A stretch of DNA of 15,056 nt, taken from positions 1 through 15,056 of the forward strand of contig LNEX01000432.1 in NCBI GenBank assembly GCA_001464165.1, read 5' to 3'. The position numbers were made by a program, and so were the translations under genes. The DNA is from a bacterium Ga0077546 (GTDB taxonomy: Bacteria; Cyanobacteriota; Vampirovibrionia; Obscuribacterales; Obscuribacteraceae). Shown in pieces: positions 1 to 7,166 of the stretch; position 1 is the first letter of the stretch, and every line of letters begins with the position of its first letter. The notes under the pieces are model-generated. The model worked only from the letters and a program-made list of their open reading frames with translations, was not told where the DNA came from and did no database searches.

Positions 1-225
1 AGCCTCAGCAAATTAGCTCTCGCCAGCCCAATAATTAACAAATAAAGAGTAGCTTGCTGGGCGAGTGGGCAATCCAAAAGCCCGCAACTAATCAATTGGC
101 GGGCCTGGCCGGAGCCAGGGCGCTGGCAAATGACGAATCTGGGTATGACTAGTTTTGCTAGGATGAAAATTCATGGTCCTTTCAACAAGGACTTTACGTC
201 AAAGCCAAGATACGAGACGCCTTAA
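1..225. other. Non-coding leader region with hairpin-forming segments
   Basis: No convincing coding frame is seen before the ATG at 226. Three self-complementary segments lie close together: CTCGCCAGC (19-27) against GCTGGGCGAG (56-65, one bulged base), GCCCGC (80-85) against GCGGGC (99-104), and CTGGC (105-109) against GCCAG (114-118). None is followed by a T-run, so a classical terminator is not supported in either direction. They could be the end of an upstream transcription unit, a structured 5' leader of the next gene, or chance in GC-rich sequence. No clear Shine-Dalgarno precedes position 226. Confidence 0.3.
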
Positions 226-1605
226 ATGCGCAGCAAAAACACTCTGCCACTATCACTTCACTTGCCGCTTCTTTTGTCATTTTTTGCCTCGCTTTCAGTA
301 GCGACCGAAATTTGCTTTACCAGCCCCTGCCAAGCCAGCAACACAGTCACCGACTACTTCCCCGCACCAGCGCCAGTGGCACCTAGCCCGAAACCTTTGA
401 CTTCAGGTGTCAGCAGCACCGGCCCCTTGCAGGGAGGCATCAAAAGCGAATCGCAGTTGAATCCATCACTGCGGCTCTTTCCCCAGTTTCAAGGGCAAGT
501 TAACGGTAACGGCGCCTTCGGTCGCCCCTTGTCACCAATACGAGACTCATATACACCAGAACAAATTCGCGGCAACGTGCACACCGGCGGCACCAATGGT
601 GGTATCGCAGGCGGCCCAGTAGAACTTCTCGGCGACACAGCCAGAGGTGGCAATGGCAGGATGTATGGGCTAATCGCACCTATTTCTTCCTACAACCGCA
701 CACCAGCGCATGGCGTCGTCAACTACATACCTGGCTCTAACGTCACGTCAATATTTAACGGTGGCAGTCGCTCGGTCGATACGACACCTAGCCACTACCA
801 GACGGTCGGCAGAGGCGTGACCGTTTTGTCCCCAGAGTTAGCAGTTTCATCAGTACCTTTTACAGAAAAACGGCAATCACCTTCATACATTGGAGGTCGC
901 ATAATGGGCTGGGCACTTAGCTCTTGGTCTGAAGAACTTAAGCCCACTCTAAAAATGATTGCCCCAGGCATTTATACAATTACTAATTTGAGATCTAGCC
1001 TACCCAGTCCGCAGGCTGAAGAGACTCACTATACCACCAAGCATGGTATCACTACGGCCCCCGGTTACGAAGTGACAATTACACCCCCAGGCCAGAGCAA
1101 AGAGACTCTCGGCGGCCGCTGGTCGGCCAATCAGCCCACTCCTGTAAGCTTGAGCGCTGTACCAGGCACATTGCAGGCACAGAGAATTTTCACTAGAATT
1201 GAACCGGTTAGCGAAATGGCCAGAGCCAACGTGCTAACCCAGTTTCAAGCGACCCCTTGCGACACTTGGCCGCAGTGGTATCGCGTTGTAGCCAAAGCAA
1301 TTTATACCCGTTGGCAAACAGCCGATGTCTGCCCCGGTACGGCAAAGCTGGAAGTCACGATCAAGCCGGATCATGATATTTCAGGCCGAGTTGTAGAATT
1401 CGTTCCGGCGGCCGATGTTGAGCGCAACATTCCACGCGAAACAGAGTTTAGAGAAACAGCAGTAAAGATTGTTGATCAAGTGGGGTTTTTTGAAATACCT
1501 GATTTTCCAAAGCCACCAGCCAACCAAGTTACCTTTGACATTGACCTCAAACGCACAGTGAACGGCCCTACTGGTGTGTCGATTGTCGGCGTGCCGGCGA
1601 AGTAG
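226..1605 (+). CDS. Secreted Pro/Gly-rich protein with TonB/TolA C-terminal-like domain
   Basis: The 459-residue product begins with a basic n-region and a hydrophobic stretch (about residues 7-25) ending in SVA-TE, a plausible Sec signal peptide. Residues 30-340 are rich in Pro, Gly, Ser and Thr, look extended or repetitive, and match no family I know. Residues about 348-445 have the pattern of the TonB/TolA C-terminal fold. A Trp-containing helix (WPQWYRVVAKAIYTRW) comes first, then a strand pair around KLEVTIKPDHDISGRVVEF, a second helix around FRETAVKIVDQVG, a Pro-rich turn (IPDFPKPP), and a last strand (VTFDIDLKR). Such domains in TonB or TolA contact outer-membrane partners, but this protein lacks the usual N-terminal inner-membrane anchor and (E/K)P linker. 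An exported, possibly cell-surface role is inferred. The domain call is by eye only. The gene converges on its downstream neighbour with a 35-nt gap. The start is the first ATG giving a full signal peptide; its ribosome-binding site is weak. Confidence 0.72.
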   Translation: MRSKNTLPLSLHLPLLLSFFASLSVATEICFTSPCQASNTVTDYFPAPAPVAPSPKPLTSGVSSTGPLQGGIKSESQLNPSLRLFPQFQGQVNGNGAFGRPLSPIRDSYTPEQIRGNVHTGGTNGGIAGGPVELLGDTARGGNGRMYGLIAPISSYNRTPAHGVVNYIPGSNVTSIFNGGSRSVDTTPSHYQTVGRGVTVLSPELAVSSVPFTEKRQSPSYIGGRIMGWALSSWSEELKPTLKMIAPGIYTITNLRSSLPSPQAEETHYTTKHGITTAPGYEVTITPPGQSKETLGGRWSANQPTPVSLSAVPGTLQAQRIFTRIEPVSEMARANVLTQFQATPCDTWPQWYRVVAKAIYTRWQTADVCPGTAKLEVTIKPDHDISGRVVEFVPAADVERNIPRETEFRETAVKIVDQVGFFEIPDFPKPPANQVTFDIDLKRTVNGPTGVSIVGVPAK

Positions 1606-1640
1606 ACTGGATTTTGGGGCTCTAGATCTGCAGGAGCTTA

Positions 1641-2573
1641 TTACTTGCTTCTGGCTGCGCGTCGTTTTGTATACTCAGGCATAGACAAGCCTAATACTTT
1701 AGCTTCAATCTCATTGAGAAATTCTGAAGTAGCAGCTCCACCGCTAGAAATACAGTAAAAGAAGTCAATTGCAGCGAGTGCCTGCGGTTTTGGTTTCTCA
1801 GCGACTCGGTCAACACAAACAAAAAAGAAGTCATAAGCACCAGCGGCTATATCGTCCATCTGACATTTACAGTAAGCGCTACTAGCAAGATCTGTAAGTA
1901 CATCAATATCCCTAACGCCCCTCACCAGTGGACGACCAATCTCAGCCCATCCTGAATTAAGAGGTCCTACTTTCGTAGTTAGAGAACATGCTTGGTCTAG
2001 GTAAGAATCCAAAACCTTAAGCGCTTGAAATTGCCGCGCCAGTATCTCATTTCTTTTAGTTGAACAAGGTATTGCAGAACGCTTCATTGGACAGAGCGCC
2101 CTAGACAGAAGAAACTGAGCTTGCTTGTCAGTCTTTATACAAGCTCTCTGAGTACAATTTCTGTACAATCCTTTCCACAAGGCCATATCAGCTGCTGGCA
2201 TGTAAGTATAAATATTGATTTTCATTTGTATTGCCAAAGCAATATCAAGCAAAACCTTAGGATCATTGATACCGCTTACAAACCGTGCAGTCTCTATTGT
2301 TGCTTGCTTATCGGACAACTCAGTTGTGTCTTTTCGAGCGGCCAAGAACCGCAAGAACTGACCAAGTACTCTCTGAGACGCCTTCATCCGCCCAATAGCA
2401 GTCAGAGCAATCTCAGTCGCCACGTCAGTCGGTGCAGTTGGCGCAGCAATTGCAGATGGCACGGGCAAGATAAAACCAGCCTCGAGCAAAAGAACAAGAG
2501 ACAAAGCGAAGCAGCGAGTTCCAAAATGCTTCTTTCTTTGCTGCATGCCTAGAGAACATAACGACCGATCCAA
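1641..2573 (-). CDS. Secreted cysteine-rich protein of unknown function
   Basis: The product has 310 residues from a TTG start. A hydrophobic stretch at residues 21-40 ending in AIAA-P makes a good signal peptide, so the mature protein is probably outside the cytoplasm. The mature part appears helical and contains nine cysteines, several close together (NCTQRAC, ALCPMKRSAIPC, YCKC), which could form disulfides or bind a metal. I do not recognise the family. The TTG at 2573 has a GGAG seven bases upstream. An in-frame ATG at 2546 gives a shorter and more typical signal peptide but has a poor ribosome-binding site, so the start is uncertain. The gene lies 58 bp downstream of hipA on the same strand with no obvious promoter of its own, so some readthrough from hipBA is possible. 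Confidence 0.6.
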   Translation of the reverse strand: MDRSLCSLGMQQRKKHFGTRCFALSLVLLLEAGFILPVPSAIAAPTAPTDVATEIALTAIGRMKASQRVLGQFLRFLAARKDTTELSDKQATIETARFVSGINDPKVLLDIALAIQMKINIYTYMPAADMALWKGLYRNCTQRACIKTDKQAQFLLSRALCPMKRSAIPCSTKRNEILARQFQALKVLDSYLDQACSLTTKVGPLNSGWAEIGRPLVRGVRDIDVLTDLASSAYCKCQMDDIAAGAYDFFFVCVDRVAEKPKPQALAAIDFFYCISSGGAATSEFLNEIEAKVLGLSMPEYTKRRAARSK

Positions 2574-2631
2574 TATAAGACTCCAGAAACGTTGAAGCTA
2601 TTAACTTAGCGCGTTATGTCGAAATGATAAT

Positions 2632-3873
2632 TCAAATTCTCCCCCGGCGCTCGCTCAAGAGCGGCACAGTTTTCATATGCGCTTCGATGGTTCTTTTGAA
2701 TGACTTTGGTATTGGCAGATCATCGCGCAACCTCGGCCACACAGAGTTCAAAGCATCAACGGTTTCGTAAACAGTCTTAACCACAGGCCTCTCGGGTAAA
2801 TTCGCGATTTGAGCGAAATTCTTAAAATCTTGAATTCCGATCTTACTAAAATCTCTAACACCAGCCATTTTATGCGGTAACACACTGAGAATGTTCGGAT
2901 AAACAATTGTCGATACCAAATCATAAGCCGGCGACAATTTAGCTTGACGAGTATCAGCATAAATCAAGGACCAGTTCTTCAAATGCATATCAGCATTGCC
3001 AAAGGCACAGGTATGTACTAATCGTCGTACAAATTCTAAAACATCGTCCAGTCCTGACTCTAACCACAAAACGTTGGCAATAGACTGATAGTTGTAGCGC
3101 TCATCATACTTGTCATAAATTGAAAACACCTGAGCGAAATCTTCCATATGAATTCTGCCACCACCTACAGTGCGATCAAACCGTTTTGAGACTAAACAAT
3201 CACCGTGCATAGCCTCAGGAAGATCCATTGGCAAATTCTCGAAAGCAGCCAATGGCAACAGTTGTGACTCTGCTACTTTTACTCCAATATCAGCTGCAAG
3301 ACGCAACATAGAATATTCCAATTCGTTAAGATGCGGATAGGAAGGAGAGGGAAGTTTCACAATCCAATGTCCACCAACCCCGCGAGCCGGTATCACTAGT
3401 TTCGAGTTGACGATATCAGCGGAAAACTTGAATTGCACTCCGGCAAGAGAAAAACGCAACTTCTCACCGCCAGCACCACGCAACAACTCAGGACCAATCA
3501 TTGATTCTAGCGACAGCGGCCGGCCCTCGTCTGCGCGAAGAATTATGGCACCGGGCAAATCATCAGAGAGCGCTACCAAAAGCGGAAACTCTTGAGTCTC
3601 GCGAACCCTCGCCTTAGTCGCCAGATAAGTCCTCAATTTACCTTCAGGAAGCAAATTCGAAAAAAATGGCGAGAGCTTGCCTGAGGGTGAAACTAGATCG
3701 CGAGGCGACCTTATACCCCGAACGGTATTCTGATAAGACAAACTAAGCGTCGGCCGATTTGGATCTTCTACATACTTGTCGTCAAACGCTAGAAGAGTCC
3801 GCCCATCATGCAGTTGACTAAGCACACCGACGTAATAGTGATTTAGGTAGACTTCTAGGTCTCGCACCGCCAC
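2632..3873 (-). CDS. hipA: HipA-family serine/threonine kinase toxin
   Basis: This 413-residue protein is close to full HipA length (E. coli HipA is about 440). The family phosphorylates a glutamyl-tRNA synthetase or a related target, stopping translation and producing growth arrest or persistence. Residues 1-115 match the HipA N-subdomain (LSPFFSNLLPEGKLR). The signature SLAGVQFK is at 142-149, the ATP-contacting lysine is probably K173 (WIVKLP), and the catalytic loop GNADMHLKN at 292-300 supplies D295 and N300. The Mg-binding Asp of SPAYD is D318. The 23-residue spacing between the two aspartates equals that of D309 and D332 in E. coli HipA. All key residues are present, so the kinase is predicted active. 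The GTG start at 3873 lies 2 nt after the hipB stop, which implies translational coupling and keeps the antitoxin made first. The stop is TGA. The exact target cannot be told from sequence. Confidence 0.93.
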   Translation of the reverse strand: MAVRDLEVYLNHYYVGVLSQLHDGRTLLAFDDKYVEDPNRPTLSLSYQNTVRGIRSPRDLVSPSGKLSPFFSNLLPEGKLRTYLATKARVRETQEFPLLVALSDDLPGAIILRADEGRPLSLESMIGPELLRGAGGEKLRFSLAGVQFKFSADIVNSKLVIPARGVGGHWIVKLPSPSYPHLNELEYSMLRLAADIGVKVAESQLLPLAAFENLPMDLPEAMHGDCLVSKRFDRTVGGGRIHMEDFAQVFSIYDKYDERYNYQSIANVLWLESGLDDVLEFVRRLVHTCAFGNADMHLKNWSLIYADTRQAKLSPAYDLVSTIVYPNILSVLPHKMAGVRDFSKIGIQDFKNFAQIANLPERPVVKTVYETVDALNSVWPRLRDDLPIPKSFKRTIEAHMKTVPLLSERRGRI

Positions 3874-3875
3874 AA

Positions 3876-4169
3876 CTACTGAACCTCATCTGGCAATGGA
3901 CCGTAGGCCGGTGGTAGTTCTTCGGCGACCTTCAAGCCATCGGAGCGGATCACATAGGAAACAACAGGAACGTCCCGACGTGGAACAAGCATAATTTCCA
4001 AATCGAGCACTCTTGCCCAATCAACCAGCGTGCTGGTCTTAATGTCATGCTTACCGCGCTCGACCTGCGATAAGTAGCTTTGACCCAACTGCAAATGTTC
4101 AGCTAATTGGGCTTGCGTCAGCCCCTTAGTCAGCCTGGCCTTGTGTAGGTGTCCATACAAATTACTCAT
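3876..4169 (-). CDS. hipB: HipB-type antitoxin, XRE-family helix-turn-helix repressor
   Basis: The 97-residue protein has one Cro/C1-type helix-turn-helix at about residues 8-60, with the typical TQAQLAEHLQLGQSYLSQVERG core. It is followed by a short tail ending in LPDEVQ, which in HipB-like proteins is the flexible part prone to proteolysis. It should bind and neutralise HipA from the next gene and repress the shared promoter as a dimer. Directly upstream are four copies of an inverted repeat of the size expected for such a dimer. One of them (4177-4194) overlaps the only Shine-Dalgarno candidate, GGAG at 4183-4186, which is 13 nt from the ATG and so rather far. The order hipB then hipA with a 2-nt gap is that of classical hipBA operons. 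Confidence 0.92.
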   Translation of the reverse strand: MSNLYGHLHKARLTKGLTQAQLAEHLQLGQSYLSQVERGKHDIKTSTLVDWARVLDLEIMLVPRRDVPVVSYVIRSDGLKVAEELPPAYGPLPDEVQ

Positions 4170-4176
4170 CGAATAT

Positions 4177-4288
4177 TAGTTACTCCAACAACTAAATTAA
4201 ACAGAATAGTCAATGCAATAACTACACTATCGCTCACGATAGTACTCCCGTCAACTAATTTGCAGTCCAATAGTTAACACAACAACTA
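4177..4288. promoter_or_regulatory. Array of four HipB-type operators, TAGTT-N8-AACTA
   Basis: Four inverted repeats of identical geometry stand at 4177-4194 (TAGTT...AACTA), 4207-4224 (TAGTC...AACTA), 4240-4257 (TAGTA...AACTA) and 4271-4288 (TAGTT...AACTA). TAGT-N10-ACTA is invariant in all four; only the inner base of the left half varies. The fourth extends to a perfect 7-bp arm (AATAGTT-N8-AACTATT, 4269-4290). Start-to-start distances are 30, 33 and 31 bp, about three helical turns, so bound dimers would face the same side of the DNA. E. coli HipB also uses four operators of form TATCC-N8-GGATA, so the architecture is conserved while the half-site differs. Confidence 0.78.
4226..4254 (-). 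promoter_or_regulatory. Predicted hipBA promoter
   Basis: Read on the minus strand, TTGACG (4254-4249, 5 of 6 to the sigma-70 -35 box) is followed after exactly 17 bases by GATAGT (4231-4226, 4 of 6 to the -10 box). Transcription would start near 4219, leaving an approximately 50-nt leader before hipB. Operator copies at 4240-4257 and 4207-4224 cover the -35 region and the start point, so binding there would block initiation. ACTATCG-ctca-CGATAGT (4226-4243) is a perfect 7-bp inverted repeat that overlaps the -10 box. Confidence 0.65.
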
Positions 4289-4290
4289 TT

Positions 4291-4499
4291 CGCCACGACG
4301 AAGCCTTAAAATTAACCAGTTCTTTACTATTGCAGGCAGGCCGACAGAGCTTTGCTTTGGTGGCAAAAGAGCGGGCAACCTACCAATAAAACCGACTATA
4401 AAATCGCGATAACAGGATCAAGAAAGGTACGTCCCAAAATATTGTGTAGAGTGTTGTTATCAGATGCTTTCAATCTTCTGAATCGGTAGGTCTAAGAAG
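4291..4499. other. Intergenic region between hipBA operators and the patatin gene
   Basis: No gene is visible on either strand. A -10-like TATAAA (4397-4402) precedes the plus-strand lipase gene but has no good -35 box at the right distance. An AGG at 4488-4490, 9 nt before the ATG at 4500, is a modest ribosome-binding site. No terminator was seen. Confidence 0.3.
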
Positions 4500-5462
4500 A
4501 TGAAAAAGTCGTTCCATTCTGTCGTTGTTGCAATTTTTGCTGCAAATCTAGCTTTATTGCCTGCTCTAGCAAGCGATAGCACAAGGCGCCATCCATCTGT
4601 GGCTCTGGCGTTGGGCGGCGGCGGCGTGCGAGGTGCTGCTCATATTGGTGTCTTGTGAGTTCTTGAACGCGAAGGCATTCCTATAGACTATGTAGTCGGC
4701 AATAGCATGGGTGCAGTAGTGGGTGGGCTCCACTGCGCTGGGGTGCCTCTAGACAAAGTTCAATCAGTACTTTCTGATGGCTCACTAGTCAGTGCCTATC
4801 TGCCACGTTTTCTATGGTGCCGAATCTTATTAAGCCCAGTTCGCAACGTGATTTACACAGGCAGAAAAAAACCATACGCCGGGCTCGTCAGTGGCGAAAA
4901 GTTAAAGACAATAATTGGCCAATTGCTCACTAACCCAGACACAAAAGTGCAGAATCTCAAAGTACCTTTTTCTAGTATCGCAGTAAATTTAATCGACGGA
5001 CAAGCTCATGTTCTAAGCGAAGGTCGCCTAGATGATGTACTCAGGGCCAGCGCCACCATTCCGCTATTGATGCAGCCAGTGCCAATAGATGGCAACCTAT
5101 ATGTTGACGGCGGGATTCGCAATAATCTGCCAACAGGTGAAGCCAGACACAGCGGTGCCGATATTGTCATTTCAGTTGAGATCGACAATGACATGAAGCC
5201 AGTAGCAGCTGAAAAATTTACATCTTATCGAACAGTCTTTGACCGAGTCATGAACGCCACGCTTGAACAGTTAGACGAAGACAAAGTACATGGTGCCGAT
5301 ATAGTAATTCGCCCCGAGCTAATTAACATTCCGATTTTATCCAAAGATAAACGCTATGTTGACGAAGCCGTATCGAAGGGAGAAGCCGCAGCCCTAATGG
5401 CTCTACCGCGTATTCGCGAGCGACTTCAGCAGTATGGTATTGCCTTAAAATCGACTCTATAA
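4500..5462 (+). pseudogene. Exported patatin-like phospholipase interrupted by an in-frame TGA
   Basis: Read through, the frame encodes 320 residues of a patatin-like serine lipase of bacterial RssA/YchK type, preceded by a signal peptide (about 1-25, ending LALLPALA-S). The oxyanion loop GGGGVRG is at about 40-46, the nucleophile motif GNSMG puts the catalytic Ser at 69, and the Asp partner is in DGGIRNN at 203. A single TGA (4656-4658, codon 53) falls inside the conserved stretch between HIGVL and VLEREGIPIDYVVG, where relatives usually have a charged residue such as Arg or Lys; one C-to-T change of CGA would explain it. Nothing else in the frame is damaged. Restart at the ATG of 4707 would lose both the oxyanion loop and the serine, so it cannot give an active lipase. 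Neighbouring genes use TGA as stop, so recoding is not expected. Options are a recent nonsense mutation, a sequencing error, or readthrough. Confidence 0.85.
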
Positions 5463-5653
5463 AAAAAACATTTAGAAATTCAGTGTGCTGATTTCATTTG
5501 GTTTTAAATTTATACAGAGCAAAGGACGATTATCTACAGATGAAATCACTGTTGATAGGGATCTGACAACCGAGCTCTCCGCAACAATGCGGTTACCTTT
5601 TAATCCTGATCCAAAAATTCGAATAATTGTAAGTAAAGAAGGAGGGTTACATT
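5463..5653 (+). promoter_or_regulatory. 5' region of the Hsp20 cluster with possible SD-sequestering hairpin
   Basis: A strong Shine-Dalgarno AAGGAGG (5639-5645) sits 8 nt before the first Hsp20 ATG. UAAUCCU (5601-5607) can pair with AGGGUUA (5643-5649, seven consecutive pairs, one G-U), and CC at 5611-5612 with GG at 5641-5642, which would bury the whole Shine-Dalgarno in a loose stem. A -10-like TATACA (5511-5516) with a weak CTGATT at the -35 distance could start a roughly 130-nt leader. A competing -10-like AATAAT (5622-5627) would start downstream of the hairpin arm. No CIRCE element is present. The short frame at 5485-5685 has no coding support. Confidence 0.35.
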
Positions 5654-6088
5654 ATGTTCTTCCAGGAACTTGCATCACCATTTGATTCAGAAACACAAAT
5701 GCACATTCTGCAAGATCGCCTGAGCAGGCTCATCAACAACACACAAGACGGTAGAAAAGCTGAATTCCCACCAATCAACGTCTGGGCCTCAGAAAAAAAT
5801 ATTCTGGTCGTGGCCGAGGTGCCCGGCATCAATCCTGAAGACATCGATCTTCAAGTTTGCAACCAAACCGTGACGCTAAAAACCAAACGCGATCTCGCAG
5901 AGCCAGAAGAAGGTCAAACTTTCCACCGGCGCGAACGTGGCCACGGGCAGTTTACTCGCTCAATTGAGCTACCTTACTTAGTCGACGCCGAAAAAGTCAA
6001 TGCCTCCTTCAGCAACGGCATCCTAAGAATTGAATTCAGCCGCGCTGCCGCAGACCTTCCTAAGAAAATTACCGTTCATGCATCGTAA
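5654..6088 (+). CDS. hsp20: Small heat-shock protein, Hsp20/alpha-crystallin family (first of four)
   Basis: The 144-residue ATP-independent holdase is expected to bind unfolding proteins in the cytoplasm and pass them to DnaK/ClpB. A short N-terminal arm (1-38) precedes the alpha-crystallin domain, about 39-130. It starts with FPPINVWASEKNILVVAEVPG and contains the expected GQFTRSIELP segment (98-107) and the conserved NGILRIEF near its end (121-128). A short tail has an I-T-V at 139-141, a version of the I-x-I/V motif that links dimers into larger oligomers. The start is fixed by a near-perfect Shine-Dalgarno eight bases upstream. The next family member follows after 31 nt, so the two are very probably co-transcribed. 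Confidence 0.92.
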   Translation: MFFQELASPFDSETQMHILQDRLSRLINNTQDGRKAEFPPINVWASEKNILVVAEVPGINPEDIDLQVCNQTVTLKTKRDLAEPEEGQTFHRRERGHGQFTRSIELPYLVDAEKVNASFSNGILRIEFSRAAADLPKKITVHAS

Positions 6089-6119
6089 GTCACTGCTTAT
6101 TTGAAAGGAGATTTTTATC

Positions 6120-6524
6120 ATGACTAGTGCCATGGCTGAACGCAAAAAAGAAGAAATTTCTACCCCTCAAACAGGGGAACCCATCCGCAATCGGCGAGTT
6201 TTCGTACCACTCTCAGATATATACGAGACCAAAGATCATCTTTATGTCCTGGCCGATATGCCTGGAGTAGATGAGCAATCTATTGATATTACCCTTGAGA
6301 AGAACGTACTGACCATCAACGGCTTCACAGCAGAGCCTGCCGAAACTGAACTCAGGCTGGTTCATTGTGAATGCCCAGAAGGTAACTATCGACGTGTCTT
6401 CATGTTGTCTGAAGAAGTTGACAGAGACGGCATTGAAGCGACGGTTAAGAATGGCGTCTTAAAGCTCATTCTGCCGAAATCAACGAAATCGATGGCTAGA
6501 AAGATCACAGTTAAATCAGAATAA
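6120..6524 (+). CDS. hsp20: Small heat-shock protein, Hsp20/alpha-crystallin family (second of four)
   Basis: The 134-residue protein has a short charged N-terminal arm (1-28) and an alpha-crystallin domain at about 29-120. Landmarks are VPLSDIYETKDHLYVLADMPGV, the GNYRRVFMLSEEVDRDGIEATVKNG block in shortened form, and NGVLKLILPK at 111-120. The tail carries I-T-V (129-131). It differs strongly from its neighbours, for example ECPEGNYRRVF where the others have a GxFTRSI core, so it looks like an old paralogue and not a recent duplicate. The Shine-Dalgarno AAGGAG ends nine bases before the ATG. With adjacent paralogues it could form mixed oligomers, as known for IbpA and IbpB in E. coli; this is inference. 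Confidence 0.9.
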   Translation: MTSAMAERKKEEISTPQTGEPIRNRRVFVPLSDIYETKDHLYVLADMPGVDEQSIDITLEKNVLTINGFTAEPAETELRLVHCECPEGNYRRVFMLSEEVDRDGIEATVKNGVLKLILPKSTKSMARKITVKSE

Positions 6525-6553
6525 AGTCCTCATTTATGACAGGAGGTATAAAT

Positions 6554-7111
6554 ATGGACTTCAAATTATTACCTTCCAAATGGCTCAACAAAAAAAATGG
6601 TCTTGCGGTACGAAAAGAAGACTCAAATGAATTGAGCGATCATAAAGACGAACATCCAGTCTATTCGCTGCAGAGTGAAGTGAACCGTCTGTTTGATGAT
6701 TTCTTTCGCGCCACTGACATGCCAATGCTTAGACCGTCTTTTGCACTTTCTCCGTTCTCAACCTTAGAGCAAGGTTCACTCACTCCCCGTATAGATGTTC
6801 GTGAGACCGACAAGGAGTTACGAATTTCAGCAGAACTGCCCGGTTTGAGCGAAAACGAGATCGATGTTTCGCTTTCAAGGGATGTACTGACAATCAGTGG
6901 AGAAAAGAAAAAGGAGTGTGAGCAAAACGTTCAAGGCTGGTATCGCATGGAACGCAGCTACGGTAACTTCACTCGCTCAATTCCACTGCCTGTGGAGGTA
7001 GACCAAGATAGCTGCAACGCTTCATTCAAAAATGGTGTACTTACTGTCTCGTTCGCTAAAACAGCCCAAGCGCAAGCAAACACAAAGTCTATTCCTATCA
7101 AAAAGGAATAA
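6554..7111 (+). CDS. hsp20: Small heat-shock protein, Hsp20/alpha-crystallin family (third of four)
   Basis: I place the start at 6554 (185 residues) because AGGAGG (6541-6546) lies seven bases before it. An in-frame ATG at 6536 would add six residues but has no ribosome-binding site. The N-terminal arm (1-75) is long and includes EVNRLFDDFF (42-51), a segment typical of classical bacterial Hsp20 proteins. The alpha-crystallin domain spans about 78-169, with TPRIDVRETDKELRISAELPG, GNFTRSIPLP (137-146) and NGVLTVSF (160-167). The tail ends with S-I-P-I, a textbook I-x-I motif at 180-182. This is the most canonical of the four and the likeliest main cytoplasmic holdase. It begins 29 nt after the second gene. 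Confidence 0.91.
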   Translation: MDFKLLPSKWLNKKNGLAVRKEDSNELSDHKDEHPVYSLQSEVNRLFDDFFRATDMPMLRPSFALSPFSTLEQGSLTPRIDVRETDKELRISAELPGLSENEIDVSLSRDVLTISGEKKKECEQNVQGWYRMERSYGNFTRSIPLPVEVDQDSCNASFKNGVLTVSFAKTAQAQANTKSIPIKKE

Positions 7112-7166
7112 AGAGCGAAGAAAGTCTAAGTAATCATGTCACAACACTACAGCTCAGTCAGTCAAC

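Noticed and set aside
2121..2552. Plus-strand 143-residue frame
   Set aside because: It lies fully antisense within the Cys-rich secreted protein gene, and its composition is that of an antisense shadow.
4656..4658. Selenocysteine or recoded tryptophan at the TGA
   Set aside because: The position is not a catalytic Cys/Sec site in patatins, no obvious selenocysteine insertion hairpin was found just downstream by eye, and TGA ends several neighbouring genes.
4707..5462. A separate intact 251-residue protein beginning at the internal ATG
   Set aside because: It is the 3' part of the patatin frame that begins at 4500; starting at 4707 removes the signal peptide, oxyanion loop and catalytic serine, and there is no Shine-Dalgarno.
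5463..5653. CIRCE element or other known heat-shock operator
   Set aside because: No TTAGCACTC-N9-GAGTGCTAA-like repeat was found before the Hsp20 cluster.
5485..5685. Small 66-residue ORF before the Hsp20 cluster
   Set aside because: GTG start without ribosome-binding site, overlaps the leader and start of the first Hsp20 gene in another frame, and has no recognisable protein features.
6536..6553. Upstream ATG for the third Hsp20 gene
   Set aside because: No ribosome-binding site precedes it; AGGAGG lies between this ATG and the one at 6554, at ideal distance for the latter.
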